From Clostridiaceae bacterium (GTDB lineage: Bacteria > Bacillota > Clostridia > Oscillospirales > Butyricicoccaceae), in NCBI GenBank assembly GCA_009911355.1, contig QXXE01000004.1, positions 1-64,000 of the forward strand: a stretch of DNA of 64,000 nt, written 5' to 3'. Position numbers and translations under genes: made by a program. This document shows positions 57,245 through 64,000 of this stretch, one piece after another (positions within the stretch are counted from its first letter, which is position 1; the number at the start of each line of letters is the position of its first letter). The notes under the pieces were generated by a model. The model did not search any database, was not told the DNA's origin, and saw nothing but the letters and a program-made list of their open reading frames with translations.

Positions 57245-57280
57245 ATTCTTATTACAGAGGCAATTCAAATCTTGCTAACC
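57245..57280 (-). promoter_or_regulatory. GGTTAGCAA-N15-TG promoter, copy 1
   Basis: Minus strand GGTTAGCAA, 15 bases, TGTAATAAGAAT. About 60 bases downstream lies the leader hairpin GGAGG...CCTCC and copy 14 of the leader motif. Confidence 0.65.
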
Positions 57281-57294
57281 ATGAAAGAGTAATT

Positions 57295-57570
57295 TTATTC
57301 GTCCTGATACATTCCGCGTTCTTTATATAACTTGTTGCACTCACGGAAGTGGATGATATAGAGAATACTAATTTTATCCCCGACTTCAAGCTCAGGGAAG
57401 AATTTGGAGTCCAACTCGCATGAGGTTTTAACATTCATCATCCTAACGTGAGGAACACTTATCCTGCCTCCACATTTATCAACTGCATATTTTTCAATAC
57501 AGTCAAAACCAAGTGTATTGGCAGCTTCCGCTGCCTTGACAGACTTTTCAGAAAACTCTTTAAGTTTCAC
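57295..57570 (-). CDS. hypothetical protein, GTG start
   Basis: 91 residues from the GTG at 57570 (VKLKEFSEKSVKAAEAANTL), behind GGAGGTGTTAGC. Longer frame to 57636 has no site. Central part is likely a small beta domain (CGGRISVPHVRMMNVKTSCE). No family recognised. Confidence 0.55.
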   Translation of the reverse strand: MKLKEFSEKSVKAAEAANTLGFDCIEKYAVDKCGGRISVPHVRMMNVKTSCELDSKFFPELEVGDKISILYIIHFRECNKLYKERGMYQDE

Positions 57571-57608
57571 GCTAACACCTCCATAAAAGGACTGTTTTGT
57601 CTGTCTTT

Positions 57609-57854
57609 TCAGGCATCGTCTCGGCATAATTTCCAATATGCCTCAAAATCGTCACCCTCCTCGTTCTCCCAAGAATCTCCTACCTGCCCATTGCGATATT
57701 GGCACACATCGAACATATTGTAATCCACATCGTCGTTAAGTAAATCACTGTCTGCGATAGCGTCCGCAAGACGCACGGCCTGGTCAATATCCTTAACAGG
57801 GAAAATAGTCTCATGCCCGTTCCGGATATAGATAAGAGTAAGCTGAACATTCAT
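57609..57854 (-). CDS. hypothetical acidic protein
   Basis: 81 residues starting MNVQLTLIYIRNGHETIFPV, followed by an acidic run (DIDQAVRLADAIADSDLLND). Start at 57854 after GGAGGTATTGAT. The promoter-like GGTTAGCAA element lies just upstream. Confidence 0.6.
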   Translation of the reverse strand: MNVQLTLIYIRNGHETIFPVKDIDQAVRLADAIADSDLLNDDVDYNMFDVCQYRNGQVGDSWENEEGDDFEAYWKLCRDDA

Positions 57855-57867
57855 ATCAATACCTCCA

Positions 57868-57902
57868 TTTTTAATACAAAGCAAAGCGGAACTTTGCTAA
57901 CC
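57868..57902 (-). promoter_or_regulatory. GGTTAGCAA-N15-TG promoter, copy 2
   Basis: GGTTAGCAA, 15 bases, TGTATTAAAAAT. It begins at the stop codon of the upstream gene (GGTTAG) and ends before GGAGGT. Confidence 0.65.
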
Positions 57903-58754
57903 AATCTCACTGGTATATTTTTGAGTGACCTTTGCAACTGCCTCTAAAAAGCGCTCCCACTCCAGATTATACTCTTCAGTGGCCCAATGGTGATACTGCC
58001 GAATCATAGGCCAGACCGTAGTAGCAACTTGGGTGCTGTTCAGATGCTTTACCAACTGAACAAAATTAGTGATCTGCAACCACGCTCTATTCCTTATTAC
58101 AATAGCACCCCAAGAATCCGCATAGATGAACTTTTCCGGTCTTAGAACGCCAAAATATTTCTTCATGTAGTACGACGTTGGCTTCCCAATATCATCCGCT
58201 GGTGGCCTCCACATCTGACTGAAATAGTCACTGTGGTTAATGTAAAGATCGTCACCACTTAAAAACAGTTGACACTGGCTTTTCCCATCGAAAGGAACAG
58301 ATGCAAATTTCCGTATCCCTTTCAGTTCCTGCGGCTTTTGTACCTTCTTGCCAGAGCAAAGCACTGTATACTCCGATGTTGGGAAAATGAACTCTTTACA
58401 GAAGTTATCGGGAGTGGTCAATGTGAATGTGACCGGCACAACAAGCGCCCCGTTTTTCCATAGTTGGTACTTACAGAAGTCGTACCATACACCATCGCTG
58501 GCGTCCTGATGCAGCGTAGCAATGCACGTTCCAACCGATGTATTGAACCGTAGCACATGGACGATGGAACCTTTACGTTCCATCGTCTTGTGCTCATCCG
58601 CGCTGGCAAGCATTTTGTTGATGTACTCTATATGGGATTGATCGTGACACTCGGAGATTTTGGCGTTCGGATAATGCTCCTGAGCCACCTCCATAGTGGG
58701 GTAATATAGCTTCAGAAACGTACCGTCTTCCGCCATAATTGTGAACCGTTTCAA
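57897..58754 (-). CDS. hypothetical protein, TTG start
   Basis: 285 residues, start LKRFTIMAEDGTFLKLYYP from a TTG at 58754 behind GGAGGTG; the ATG at 58736 is an alternative. Mixed alpha/beta, several aromatic segments (WYDFCKYQLWKNGALVVPV). No family recognised. Ends inside promoter copy 2. Confidence 0.5.
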   Translation of the reverse strand: MKRFTIMAEDGTFLKLYYPTMEVAQEHYPNAKISECHDQSHIEYINKMLASADEHKTMERKGSIVHVLRFNTSVGTCIATLHQDASDGVWYDFCKYQLWKNGALVVPVTFTLTTPDNFCKEFIFPTSEYTVLCSGKKVQKPQELKGIRKFASVPFDGKSQCQLFLSGDDLYINHSDYFSQMWRPPADDIGKPTSYYMKKYFGVLRPEKFIYADSWGAIVIRNRAWLQITNFVQLVKHLNSTQVATTVWPMIRQYHHWATEEYNLEWERFLEAVAKVTQKYTSEIG

Positions 58755-58780
58755 AATAAACACCTCCAATTCTTATTCCT

Positions 58781-58811
58781 ATTTACAGGCAGAAAACGGA
58801 GTTTGCTAACC
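58781..58811 (-). promoter_or_regulatory. GGTTAGCAA-N15-TG promoter, copy 3
   Basis: GGTTAGCAA, 15 bases, TGTAAAT, then GGAATAAGAAT. Starts at the TAG stop of the upstream gene. Confidence 0.65.
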
Positions 58812-59164
58812 TATTTCCAGATAGAAAGTTCCTCGTCCAGAAAAATCCCAAGCGTTCCCTCCGTAATCCCATAGGTCTGATCTTTCATGCCTACCTCCGC
58901 ATGGGTATGAGCAATCCGCAATCTGGTAGGCGGACGGTCGAATCCGAGGGAAGAATGGTATATCCCGTTAAGTCGGGCCAGTGCCTGAAGAAAATCTCCC
59001 ATCCCAGCGACATTTTTCAAGCTGTCCAGAATTTCCTCCCAGGTGTTTTCACAGTAGTCGCTTGATCCCATCCGTTCCAACTCGGTCTTGTCACCATTGA
59101 TTTCCTCAGAGACATAATATTTGCCACTTTGCGGGGAGTAAAAGTAAATCTGCCGTCGTGTCAT
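58811..59164 (-). CDS. hypothetical protein
   Basis: 117 residues starting MTRRQIYFYSPQSGKYYVSE. Contains DSLKNVAGMGDFLQALARLN and a C-terminal acidic helix. The ATG at 59164 follows GGAGGTTTTATC; the longer frame overlaps the upstream gene. No family recognised. Confidence 0.55.
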   Translation of the reverse strand: MTRRQIYFYSPQSGKYYVSEEINGDKTELERMGSSDYCENTWEEILDSLKNVAGMGDFLQALARLNGIYHSSLGFDRPPTRLRIAHTHAEVGMKDQTYGITEGTLGIFLDEELSIWK

Positions 59165-59177
59165 GATAAAACCTCCA

Positions 59178-59729
59178 TTATTGCCGAATCGAAAGTAGGA
59201 ACCCAATCCTATCTGGGTTATGCTCCATCCAGTCCTTTGGGTACACGAACAGAGAGGGAAACTTGCTAAACTGAACGCTATACCCAATGTAAACCAAGGC
59301 GTTCGTGCCCACAGCCTCCACGACATTTACCAGATACCAAGGATTGTAGTATCCAATCACGGCACGTCCATCCTCCATACGGGCGGTGATCTCCACCGGC
59401 GTTGCGCCGGTCTTGCTGTCCTTGCCCTGTTTCCACGGCTTTACCAGAGCTTTCCATTCTTTGATTTTTTCCACAGTAGCGGTACAGGCCAGCACAGAAT
59501 CTCCACGCTTGACCTCCCGCTCCACCATCTCATAAATCTTCCGCATCTCCTCGCCCTCCGGCAACCCATCCGGCTTTTCGGCAAGCAGCACTGCCGAGAT
59601 CCCATCGGTAACGATCCACTTATCCCATGCGGCATGAATGCCGGGTTTTACTGCCGACTTTCGCTCCTCAAGGCGTGCATTTTCATTGGCAATAATATTG
59701 CTCAGTGCCGCAATTTGCTTCTTTGTCAT
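59178..59729 (-). CDS. hypothetical protein, weak sliding-clamp-like pattern
   Basis: 183 residues starting MTKKQIAALSNIIANENARL. Later segments WIVTDGISAVLLAEKPDGLP and GRAVIGYYNPWYLVNVVEAV are reminiscent of phage beta-clamp-like proteins (position-specific strand and YNPxYL). This is a weak resemblance. The start at 59729 sits behind AGGAGGAGATCTGT. Confidence 0.45.
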   Translation of the reverse strand: MTKKQIAALSNIIANENARLEERKSAVKPGIHAAWDKWIVTDGISAVLLAEKPDGLPEGEEMRKIYEMVEREVKRGDSVLACTATVEKIKEWKALVKPWKQGKDSKTGATPVEITARMEDGRAVIGYYNPWYLVNVVEAVGTNALVYIGYSVQFSKFPSLFVYPKDWMEHNPDRIGFLLSIRQ

Positions 59730-60679
59730 ACAGATCTCCTCCTCATGCACTGCTCCACAAACTCCTGGACATAGGCGGCGCTTCTGAATTTGATATCTAC
59801 ACGACCATTTTTGAACAGTTTGATAAATTTGACCTTGCTCATATTACAAGTGTCGAACTCATTTACCTTGGTCGTGTATTTGCACAACTCAGGAAACCAC
59901 AGCGCGGCTTCACCCATGCGTCCACACTGATACCACGCCAACGCATCCAGTAAGGTATGAAGATTCTCGTTCGGCTTCCACTCCAGCCCCCAGCTCCACT
60001 GGTCATCACAGTAACACCAACCACTGGTCAGCCGAAGCGTGTCGTTCTTGATTTCAAACTTTTCTTTCCCGTCCCAGTTCTGGTGACAGCAATTCCATGT
60101 GCGCTCCAGGAACTCGTTCATAGCCTGCTCCTGGAAAGAGAAACCTCCCAGCTGGACGAAAATCTCATCCACGATCTGTTCATAACGAAGGGGGAGCGTT
60201 CTCATAGCCTCGCTATACTTGCTTTCTTCCTGATGGTAGACCTCCATCTGTTCCTTAAACTGGTCGATTTGCTCATCACTCATCTCACGATATCCACCCC
60301 AAGGCAGCTGCGGTTCTTTTGGTGGGGTAGGGATAAGATGTTCCAGAATTATTGAGCTATCCAGCTCCACGGTATATTTCCGGCTAAAGTAGTCCACGAT
60401 TGCCTTAATAAATCGCTTATTTCGTTTTTGCATCATCTCGTAGATGTGCTCATCATCACACTTAAAGCTGTTACAAGTGATGTATGTTCCATAACTATCG
60501 TTCCCAAGGATCTGCCGCTGCTCATATCTCGTGTCGGATATGACATTCGCAATTTTTTGGAGTGCCGGCCCAGATTTGTCAAACGCATCCTGGTGTCGCA
60601 GACAAAACGCCTTGTCCTCCTCAGAAATTCTGTTATCCGCCTTGATCTCCACGGACGCGAACTTATTAAGCAGACTCAT
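59726..60679 (-). CDS. DUF4942-like phage protein
   Basis: 317 residues. A mostly helical chain that ends NMSKVKFIKLFKNGRVDIKF. This FKNGR/N-(L/V)-H/D-IKF end resembles DUF4942 phage proteins, which are found near methyltransferases. Overlaps neighbours on both sides by a few bases. Function unknown. Confidence 0.5.
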   Translation of the reverse strand: MSLLNKFASVEIKADNRISEEDKAFCLRHQDAFDKSGPALQKIANVISDTRYEQRQILGNDSYGTYITCNSFKCDDEHIYEMMQKRNKRFIKAIVDYFSRKYTVELDSSIILEHLIPTPPKEPQLPWGGYREMSDEQIDQFKEQMEVYHQEESKYSEAMRTLPLRYEQIVDEIFVQLGGFSFQEQAMNEFLERTWNCCHQNWDGKEKFEIKNDTLRLTSGWCYCDDQWSWGLEWKPNENLHTLLDALAWYQCGRMGEAALWFPELCKYTTKVNEFDTCNMSKVKFIKLFKNGRVDIKFRSAAYVQEFVEQCMRRRSV

Positions 60680-61376
60680 CTAAATTCTCCTCACTTTCAA
60701 TGTTTTGTACTCCACTTAACACCTTGTCCAGATTAGCGGAGGTAATGGTGTTAAAAAGCTCCTCCAGAATGCGCGGCGTATATGTCCGTGTTTCCAAATG
60801 CTCATGGTATTTTGTCATCTCATTCTGCAGGTTCATCAAACTGGATACCGTGCCAGAACGATGAATAGTTCCAAGCATATCGCAGACATCCTTGCACTGA
60901 CGGCGGCGCTGACGAATTTCCTGCAATGCCTTGTAGAGTTTGAACCCGTCCACTACATTGGCGTTAGTGAACTCGATCTTGTGAAGCATATCCTCCTGCG
61001 CTTTGTCCGCTACACGGACTTGATCTGAATAATAGGAGAGAAGCACCCGCATAATGCGCCCTGTTTCGTACATCTGCCCAATCATATCGGGCAGCGTATC
61101 AAGATACACGCTGGCCTGTTCCTCAGTAATTTCAGCCCTAAGAGTACCTGAATTATCGAAAGGCATATGTGCTGTATCACAAGGAAGAATTTCCACCTCC
61201 GACTCCCTGATCTGACCCTTGACAGCATTGTTAAAATTCATCCGCATGAAGTTGTCCACCTTCTGCCGGTCGCTGAACCGATGGGCTTTATCCAGATCAA
61301 CCCATACAGCCTCATTCCGCAGTTTTACAAGACTGAGATATTTCCCAGACTCACAGTGCCGAATAACATATTCCAA
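60666..61376 (-). CDS. hypothetical helical protein
   Basis: 236 residues. An N-terminal beta segment (YVIRHCESGKYLSLVKLRNE) and a helical C-terminal two thirds (ITEEQASVYLDTLPDMIGQM, LFNTITSANLDKVLSGVQNI). Similar to phage structural-accessory unknowns, but no family recognised. Overlaps the DUF4942-like gene by 14 bases. Confidence 0.5.
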   Translation of the reverse strand: MEYVIRHCESGKYLSLVKLRNEAVWVDLDKAHRFSDRQKVDNFMRMNFNNAVKGQIRESEVEILPCDTAHMPFDNSGTLRAEITEEQASVYLDTLPDMIGQMYETGRIMRVLLSYYSDQVRVADKAQEDMLHKIEFTNANVVDGFKLYKALQEIRQRRRQCKDVCDMLGTIHRSGTVSSLMNLQNEMTKYHEHLETRTYTPRILEELFNTITSANLDKVLSGVQNIESEENLDESA

Positions 61377-61382
61377 CGGAAC

Positions 61383-61499
61383 TCACTCCTCCTTATAGCG
61401 CCGCACCACCATGTCGGCATATCTGTTTGCTTTTTTCTCCTGAATGGAGTCATAGATTAGCTTGATTGCTACGATAGCCACACAGAACAGAACCTCCAT
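61383..61499 (-). CDS. small membrane peptide
   Basis: 38 residues starting MEVLFCVAIVAIKLIYDSIQ, one membrane helix followed by a basic/acidic helix (KKANRYADMVVRRYKEE). The ATG lies right after the stop of the upstream gene (TGACATG). Short gene between two coupled genes. Confidence 0.5.
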   Translation of the reverse strand: MEVLFCVAIVAIKLIYDSIQEKKANRYADMVVRRYKEE

Positions 61500-61500
61500 G

Positions 61501-62328
61501 TCATTGCGCCTCCTTCTGTTCCACAAGGTATAAAGCAAAGTCATACTCGGTTTTGCTAACCGCGTAACAAAGATTATTCTTGCAGAGCTTATAGACGGTT
61601 TTGGGCTTGCTCTCTTTTCTGTCCCATCTGCTGCCATACCAGGTGGTTACACCCTCATCTTTCTCCGGCGTCCAGCCGTCTTTGACCAGAGACACGACGA
61701 ACTCCCGCAACTGCATGATTTTTCCTTCGGAGCGGATAAACCCCTCCAACTTGGCCCGCGCCTTGCCAAAACGCACCGGTGTCATGGTATCTGCCCAGCC
61801 AAAGTATTTTGCCTTGACTTTCTCCAGCTCGGCCTGCTGTCTGGCTTTCTCGGCATCCTCCTCAGCTTGGCGTTCCGCTTGCTTCTGCCGTTCTGCCTCC
61901 TCTTTCTTAGCGTAGAAGTTCTCCCGATGCTCGGCAAACCAATTCGCAGCTGTCAGATCAAACTGGCGGACAAATTCAATCTGTGCGTTTCCAATAAAAT
62001 TGCCAGCTTCAATTCGTCCAAACAGATCGACCATCAGGGTTGTCATAGTATCCACATGGTCACGCTTGGCGGCGTCTCTGATTTTCTCCACCGTGTACCA
62101 ATCAGGATGGGACATCCACTGCCAGCGCAGACCATCATGAACACCTTCAAAAAAGATGCACAGCTTGAACTGTGGCACTCCCTGCTCATCGGGGAAGTCA
62201 CGAGTCTTGTAGATTGTGCCGTCCACCTGCTGCACATCATACCAGTGGCGCACCATCTTATTGCCATCCGAACCGTACTCAATCACCCTCCGGCGTTCAA
62301 AGGGCGTAGTCAATTTATCCAGCGTCAT
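61501..62328 (-). CDS. hypothetical coiled-coil protein
   Basis: 275 residues starting MTLDKLTTPFERRRVIEYGS. A coiled-coil of Glu/Lys/Ala runs through the middle (KKEEAERQKQAERQAEEDAE), then a C-terminal domain with GWTPEKDEGVTTWYGSRWDR. No family recognised. The start at 62328 follows GGAGGAGAGCAACT. Confidence 0.55.
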   Translation of the reverse strand: MTLDKLTTPFERRRVIEYGSDGNKMVRHWYDVQQVDGTIYKTRDFPDEQGVPQFKLCIFFEGVHDGLRWQWMSHPDWYTVEKIRDAAKRDHVDTMTTLMVDLFGRIEAGNFIGNAQIEFVRQFDLTAANWFAEHRENFYAKKEEAERQKQAERQAEEDAEKARQQAELEKVKAKYFGWADTMTPVRFGKARAKLEGFIRSEGKIMQLREFVVSLVKDGWTPEKDEGVTTWYGSRWDRKESKPKTVYKLCKNNLCYAVSKTEYDFALYLVEQKEAQ

Positions 62329-62344
62329 AGTTGCTCTCCTCCTT

Positions 62345-62659
62345 TTAAGCAATCCGAAGTAGATGGAACCGAAAATAGTTGCTCACCATCAATGCGAGAT
62401 ACTTGTACTTCCCCAGAAGCCGGTCGGATTGGATGTGCCGCTTTCCCTCTACCGCCCTCATGATCTCAAAGCTGTCTCCGCTCAGATACAGATATACTTT
62501 ATCTCCGGTGAAAGTTACAACCCACTCGTTCCCAAAACGGTCGTGAATTTTCCATGCCTCTGTTCCAGAAAATCGGGTGGGGATTGAGGCAATCTGTTCT
62601 TCCGCCCAGTCAATATGAGCATGGAACCTCTCACGTGTGGTTGTGTTAGTAATCTTCAT
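62345..62659 (-). CDS. hypothetical protein
   Basis: 104 residues starting MKITNTTTRERFHAHIDWAE, with FGNEWVVTFTGDKVYLYLSG and a hydrophobic tail. The start follows GAGGGGGCGATTCTT. Headed by the composite leader (copy 15) upstream. No family recognised. Confidence 0.6.
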   Translation of the reverse strand: MKITNTTTRERFHAHIDWAEEQIASIPTRFSGTEAWKIHDRFGNEWVVTFTGDKVYLYLSGDSFEIMRAVEGKRHIQSDRLLGKYKYLALMVSNYFRFHLLRIA

Positions 62660-62675
62660 AAGAATCGCCCCCTCG

Positions 62676-62695
62676 TTGATTTTGTTTGTCGTTAT
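62676..62695 (-). promoter_or_regulatory. conserved leader motif, copy 15
   Basis: Minus-strand CATAACGACAAACAAAATCAACG. It is preceded by a GAGGC...GCCTC hairpin that matches the one at 57.2 kb. Confidence 0.65.
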
Positions 62696-62749
62696 GATAA
62701 ATCTTATGGGGTGAGGCTTTGTTCAGCGGAGCCTCCCAGACCGCCTCTC

Positions 62750-62786
62750 ATTCTATATAACAGAATGAAACTGTCATTTGCTAACC
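62750..62786 (-). promoter_or_regulatory. GGTTAGCAA-N15-TG promoter, copy 4
   Basis: GGTTAGCAA, 15 bases, TGTTATATAGAAT; begins at the stop codon of the 62786 gene and precedes the leader hairpin and copy 15. Confidence 0.65.
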
Positions 62787-63022
62787 TATTTGATTGGTCT
62801 TTTGAATGGCTGGATGTTATAAATCACCACGCTCCCACGATCATCAAAGATATTCCCAGTTGACAGCATACGAAAGAACTTTCTTCCACGCTCCATATCA
62901 CGCAGGATAGTCCAACTGCCTATCTTTTCTGCCTCCGGCTTGGTCAGTTCCTCAAACTCAATGTCACTTGACCATCCGGCTTTGACAAACGCGGCCTTAA
63001 TCTGCTCCACCGTGTTGTACAT
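62786..63022 (-). CDS. hypothetical protein
   Basis: 78 residues starting MYNTVEQIKAAFVKAGWSSD. Small alpha/beta protein with a C-terminal beta stretch GSVVIYNIQPFKRPIK. The start follows GGAGGAGGTTTAGCC. Two bases separate it from the next gene. No family recognised. Confidence 0.6.
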   Translation of the reverse strand: MYNTVEQIKAAFVKAGWSSDIEFEELTKPEAEKIGSWTILRDMERGRKFFRMLSTGNIFDDRGSVVIYNIQPFKRPIK

Positions 63023-63024
63023 GG

Positions 63025-63315
63025 CTAAACCTCCTCCAATTTGAAATAGAACGGGATGTCTGCCTGGAAAGGATAGATTGTGAAATTGTCATCTCCCCAC
63101 ACTCGCATAGCATGACCGCTCGGCTTGTCCTTGCGAATGGTTTTGCGCTCTTTGCCGTTGAACATAACTTTGATATGGTCATATCCATATCGGTTATCGT
63201 ACTCCACCAGCTTGAATACATAGGATTTCTCTGTCTCCTTGACCTCCATTACGATTCTGTAACGAGAAAACAAACTCTCGTTGTTCTCCGCCACATAGCG
63301 TCCAGGTTTCAACAT
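63025..63315 (-). CDS. hypothetical protein
   Basis: 96 residues starting MLKPGRYVAENNESLFSRYR, beta-rich (YVFKLVEYDNRYGYDHIKVM). Two bases from both neighbours, so a tight operon. No family recognised. Confidence 0.6.
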   Translation of the reverse strand: MLKPGRYVAENNESLFSRYRIVMEVKETEKSYVFKLVEYDNRYGYDHIKVMFNGKERKTIRKDKPSGHAMRVWGDDNFTIYPFQADIPFYFKLEEV

Positions 63316-63317
63316 TG

Positions 63318-63596
63318 CTAAATCTCCTCTCCGTCGTGGCAGTAATCCAGGAATCCGTAATGCAGACAGTTGTTAATATCTTCCCGCAGGCCATTCTCAA
63401 AATCGGCCTTGAACAGTTTCACTTGCTGAGGGATAGATAACTCGTTCCCATTATTATAGGAAAATGTCTCGTCGGCAATCTTCCGAACGATGAACGACTT
63501 CAGTTTGCGTACAGAGGTAGTTGCCATCAACAGCCTCATGCTATCCTTACTTTTCCATGCGTCACAAGTAAATACCGTGTAAATCTGTTTGCTCAT
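63318..63596 (-). CDS. hypothetical protein
   Basis: 92 residues starting MSKQIYTVFTCDAWKSKDSM, ending in a region rich in His/Asp (HYGFLDYCHDGEEI). Start at 63596 after GGAGGTGTACAGT. No family recognised. Confidence 0.6.
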   Translation of the reverse strand: MSKQIYTVFTCDAWKSKDSMRLLMATTSVRKLKSFIVRKIADETFSYNNGNELSIPQQVKLFKADFENGLREDINNCLHYGFLDYCHDGEEI

Positions 63597-63626
63597 ACTG
63601 TACACCTCCGTTTTTTTTGTTGCTTC

Positions 63627-63662
63627 ATTCTTATTACAGAAAAAAGGGAGAAGTTGCTAACC
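63627..63662 (-). promoter_or_regulatory. GGTTAGCAA-N15-TG promoter, copy 5, overlapping a terminator-like hairpin
   Basis: GGTTAGCAA, 15 bases, TGTAATAAGAAT. The same bases form GGGAG-N13-CTCCC followed by six T on the minus strand, so a terminator for the upstream gene may share space with the promoter for the next. Confidence 0.65.
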
Positions 63663-63698
63663 TCTCCCAATAAAATTTGATGACTTTGTATCTGTTTG

Positions 63699-63923
63699 TT
63701 ACCCATTGATGTCAATTCGTTCCAATCCAATCTTAATGGAATAATCTGGTGCATAGCTATTCAACCCCGCCACCACAGCGACGACGATCCTATTGCTGTT
63801 AGCTTTCTCTGTGTCTCTGGCTATCTTGATAGCTTTTTCGAGGTTGCCAATGCTGTCTTGAATCCACACACCATCCACGAGTCCATCATATTCTTTGTAA
63901 ACATTTAACAATGAATATCTCAT
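63699..63923 (-). CDS. hypothetical protein
   Basis: 74 residues starting MRYSLLNVYKEYDGLVDGVW, with a helical middle (IGNLEKAIKIARDTEKANSN). Start after GGGAGGGTAAGTTT. No family recognised. Last complete gene in the window. Confidence 0.6.
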   Translation of the reverse strand: MRYSLLNVYKEYDGLVDGVWIQDSIGNLEKAIKIARDTEKANSNRIVVAVVAGLNSYAPDYSIKIGLERIDING

Positions 63924-63942
63924 AAACTTACCCTCCCACTCA

Positions 63943-63977
63943 CTTCATTTACAGGATAAATCACCGATTTGCCAACC
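63943..63977 (-). promoter_or_regulatory. GGTTAGCAA-N15-TG promoter, copy 6
   Basis: GGTTGGCAA, 15 bases, TGTAAATGAAG. Sixth copy, with one change in the first box. The remaining bases to 64000 hold the end of an unseen gene at most. Confidence 0.6.
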
Positions 63978-64000
63978 TACAAAATACAAGTGGCGGAGTT

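Noticed and set aside
59178-59729. DNA polymerase sliding clamp
   Set aside because: Resemblance limited to one strand; length is half that of a clamp. Kept as hypothetical.
4524-62695. CRISPR array
   Set aside because: The repeated leader motifs are thousands of bases apart, in gene leaders and without regular spacers; no cas genes (the RecB/Cas4-like nuclease is part of a recombination set).

Overview
The window reads as one long, almost entirely minus-strand, phage-like integrative element (about 2.9 kb to beyond the right edge) sitting next to decayed pieces of a Tn1549-type conjugative element (1-2.4 kb). The class III (oxygen-sensitive) ribonucleotide reductase with its radical activase, the mini ferredoxin-thioredoxin-reductase-like protein, the ICE genes (VirD4, PcfB, DUF3846, RepA) and strong GGAGG ribosome sites point to a strictly anaerobic gut Clostridia host, probably Oscillospiraceae- or Lachnospiraceae-like. 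No head, tail, portal or terminase gene is visible, so the window covers the early/replication side of a phage or phage-plasmid.

Layout. 1-2.4 kb: truncated virD4, pcfB, a DUF3846 gene and a repA interrupted by one stop codon. 2.5-2.95 kb: terminator and candidate attachment region. 2.95-4.5 kb: tyrosine integrase and excisionase. 4.5-20 kb: small accessory and zinc-binding proteins, an HNH-AP2 endonuclease, FolD, two adenine/cytosine-N4 methyltransferases, an AAA+ ATPase, a radical SAM protein, an ATP-grasp-like protein and a membrane-anchored lysozyme. 20-26.5 kb: nucleotide metabolism (dUTPase, NrdD/NrdG, glutaredoxin, FTR-like protein, a dNMP kinase-nucleotidase fusion, ThyX). 26.5-35.7 kb: replication and recombination (DnaE, primase-helicase, a DUF6273 variable-protein remnant, PD-(D/E)XK nuclease, SSB, ERF annealing protein, HD protein). 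36-42 kb: a split cytosine-5 methyltransferase, another methyltransferase and two PAPS-reductase-family proteins. 42-49.5 kb: RNA-repair and tRNA island (P-loop kinase-HD fusion, RlaP-like nucleotidyltransferase, RNA-ligase OB remnant, cysteine desulfurase, Ro60/DUF2828 protein, six tRNA or tRNA-like genes). 49.5-54 kb: SPFH operon and a lysogeny switch (MrpR-like protein, ImmR/ImmA, facing promoters). 54-64 kb: a methyltransferase-Snf2 helicase and a train of small unknown genes.

The most unusual part is the tRNA island. Four tRNA genes (Gly, Lys, Pro, Cys) each carry a 42-46 nt insert in or just before the anticodon arm. All four inserts share a small hairpin followed by (T)MACAGCAA. The same motif occurs in two free-standing stem-loops nearby. 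All lie immediately upstream of, and in the same direction as, a Ro60-like gene, and a few kb from RNA-healing enzymes. This looks like an undescribed tRNA-intron or Y-RNA-like system.

Three regulatory or variation signatures also run across the element. The first is a 15-base leader, AACGAAYAAAATCAA, found about fifteen times ahead of genes from xis to 62.7 kb. The second is a second promoter family, GGTTAGCAA-N15-TGTWAWA, in the last 7 kb. The third is eleven poly-G/poly-C runs of 8-10 bases, seven of them in DNA methyltransferase genes and two leaving the gene out of frame, which suggests phase variation (or homopolymer sequencing error). All function calls are from reading the sequence; no database search was run.
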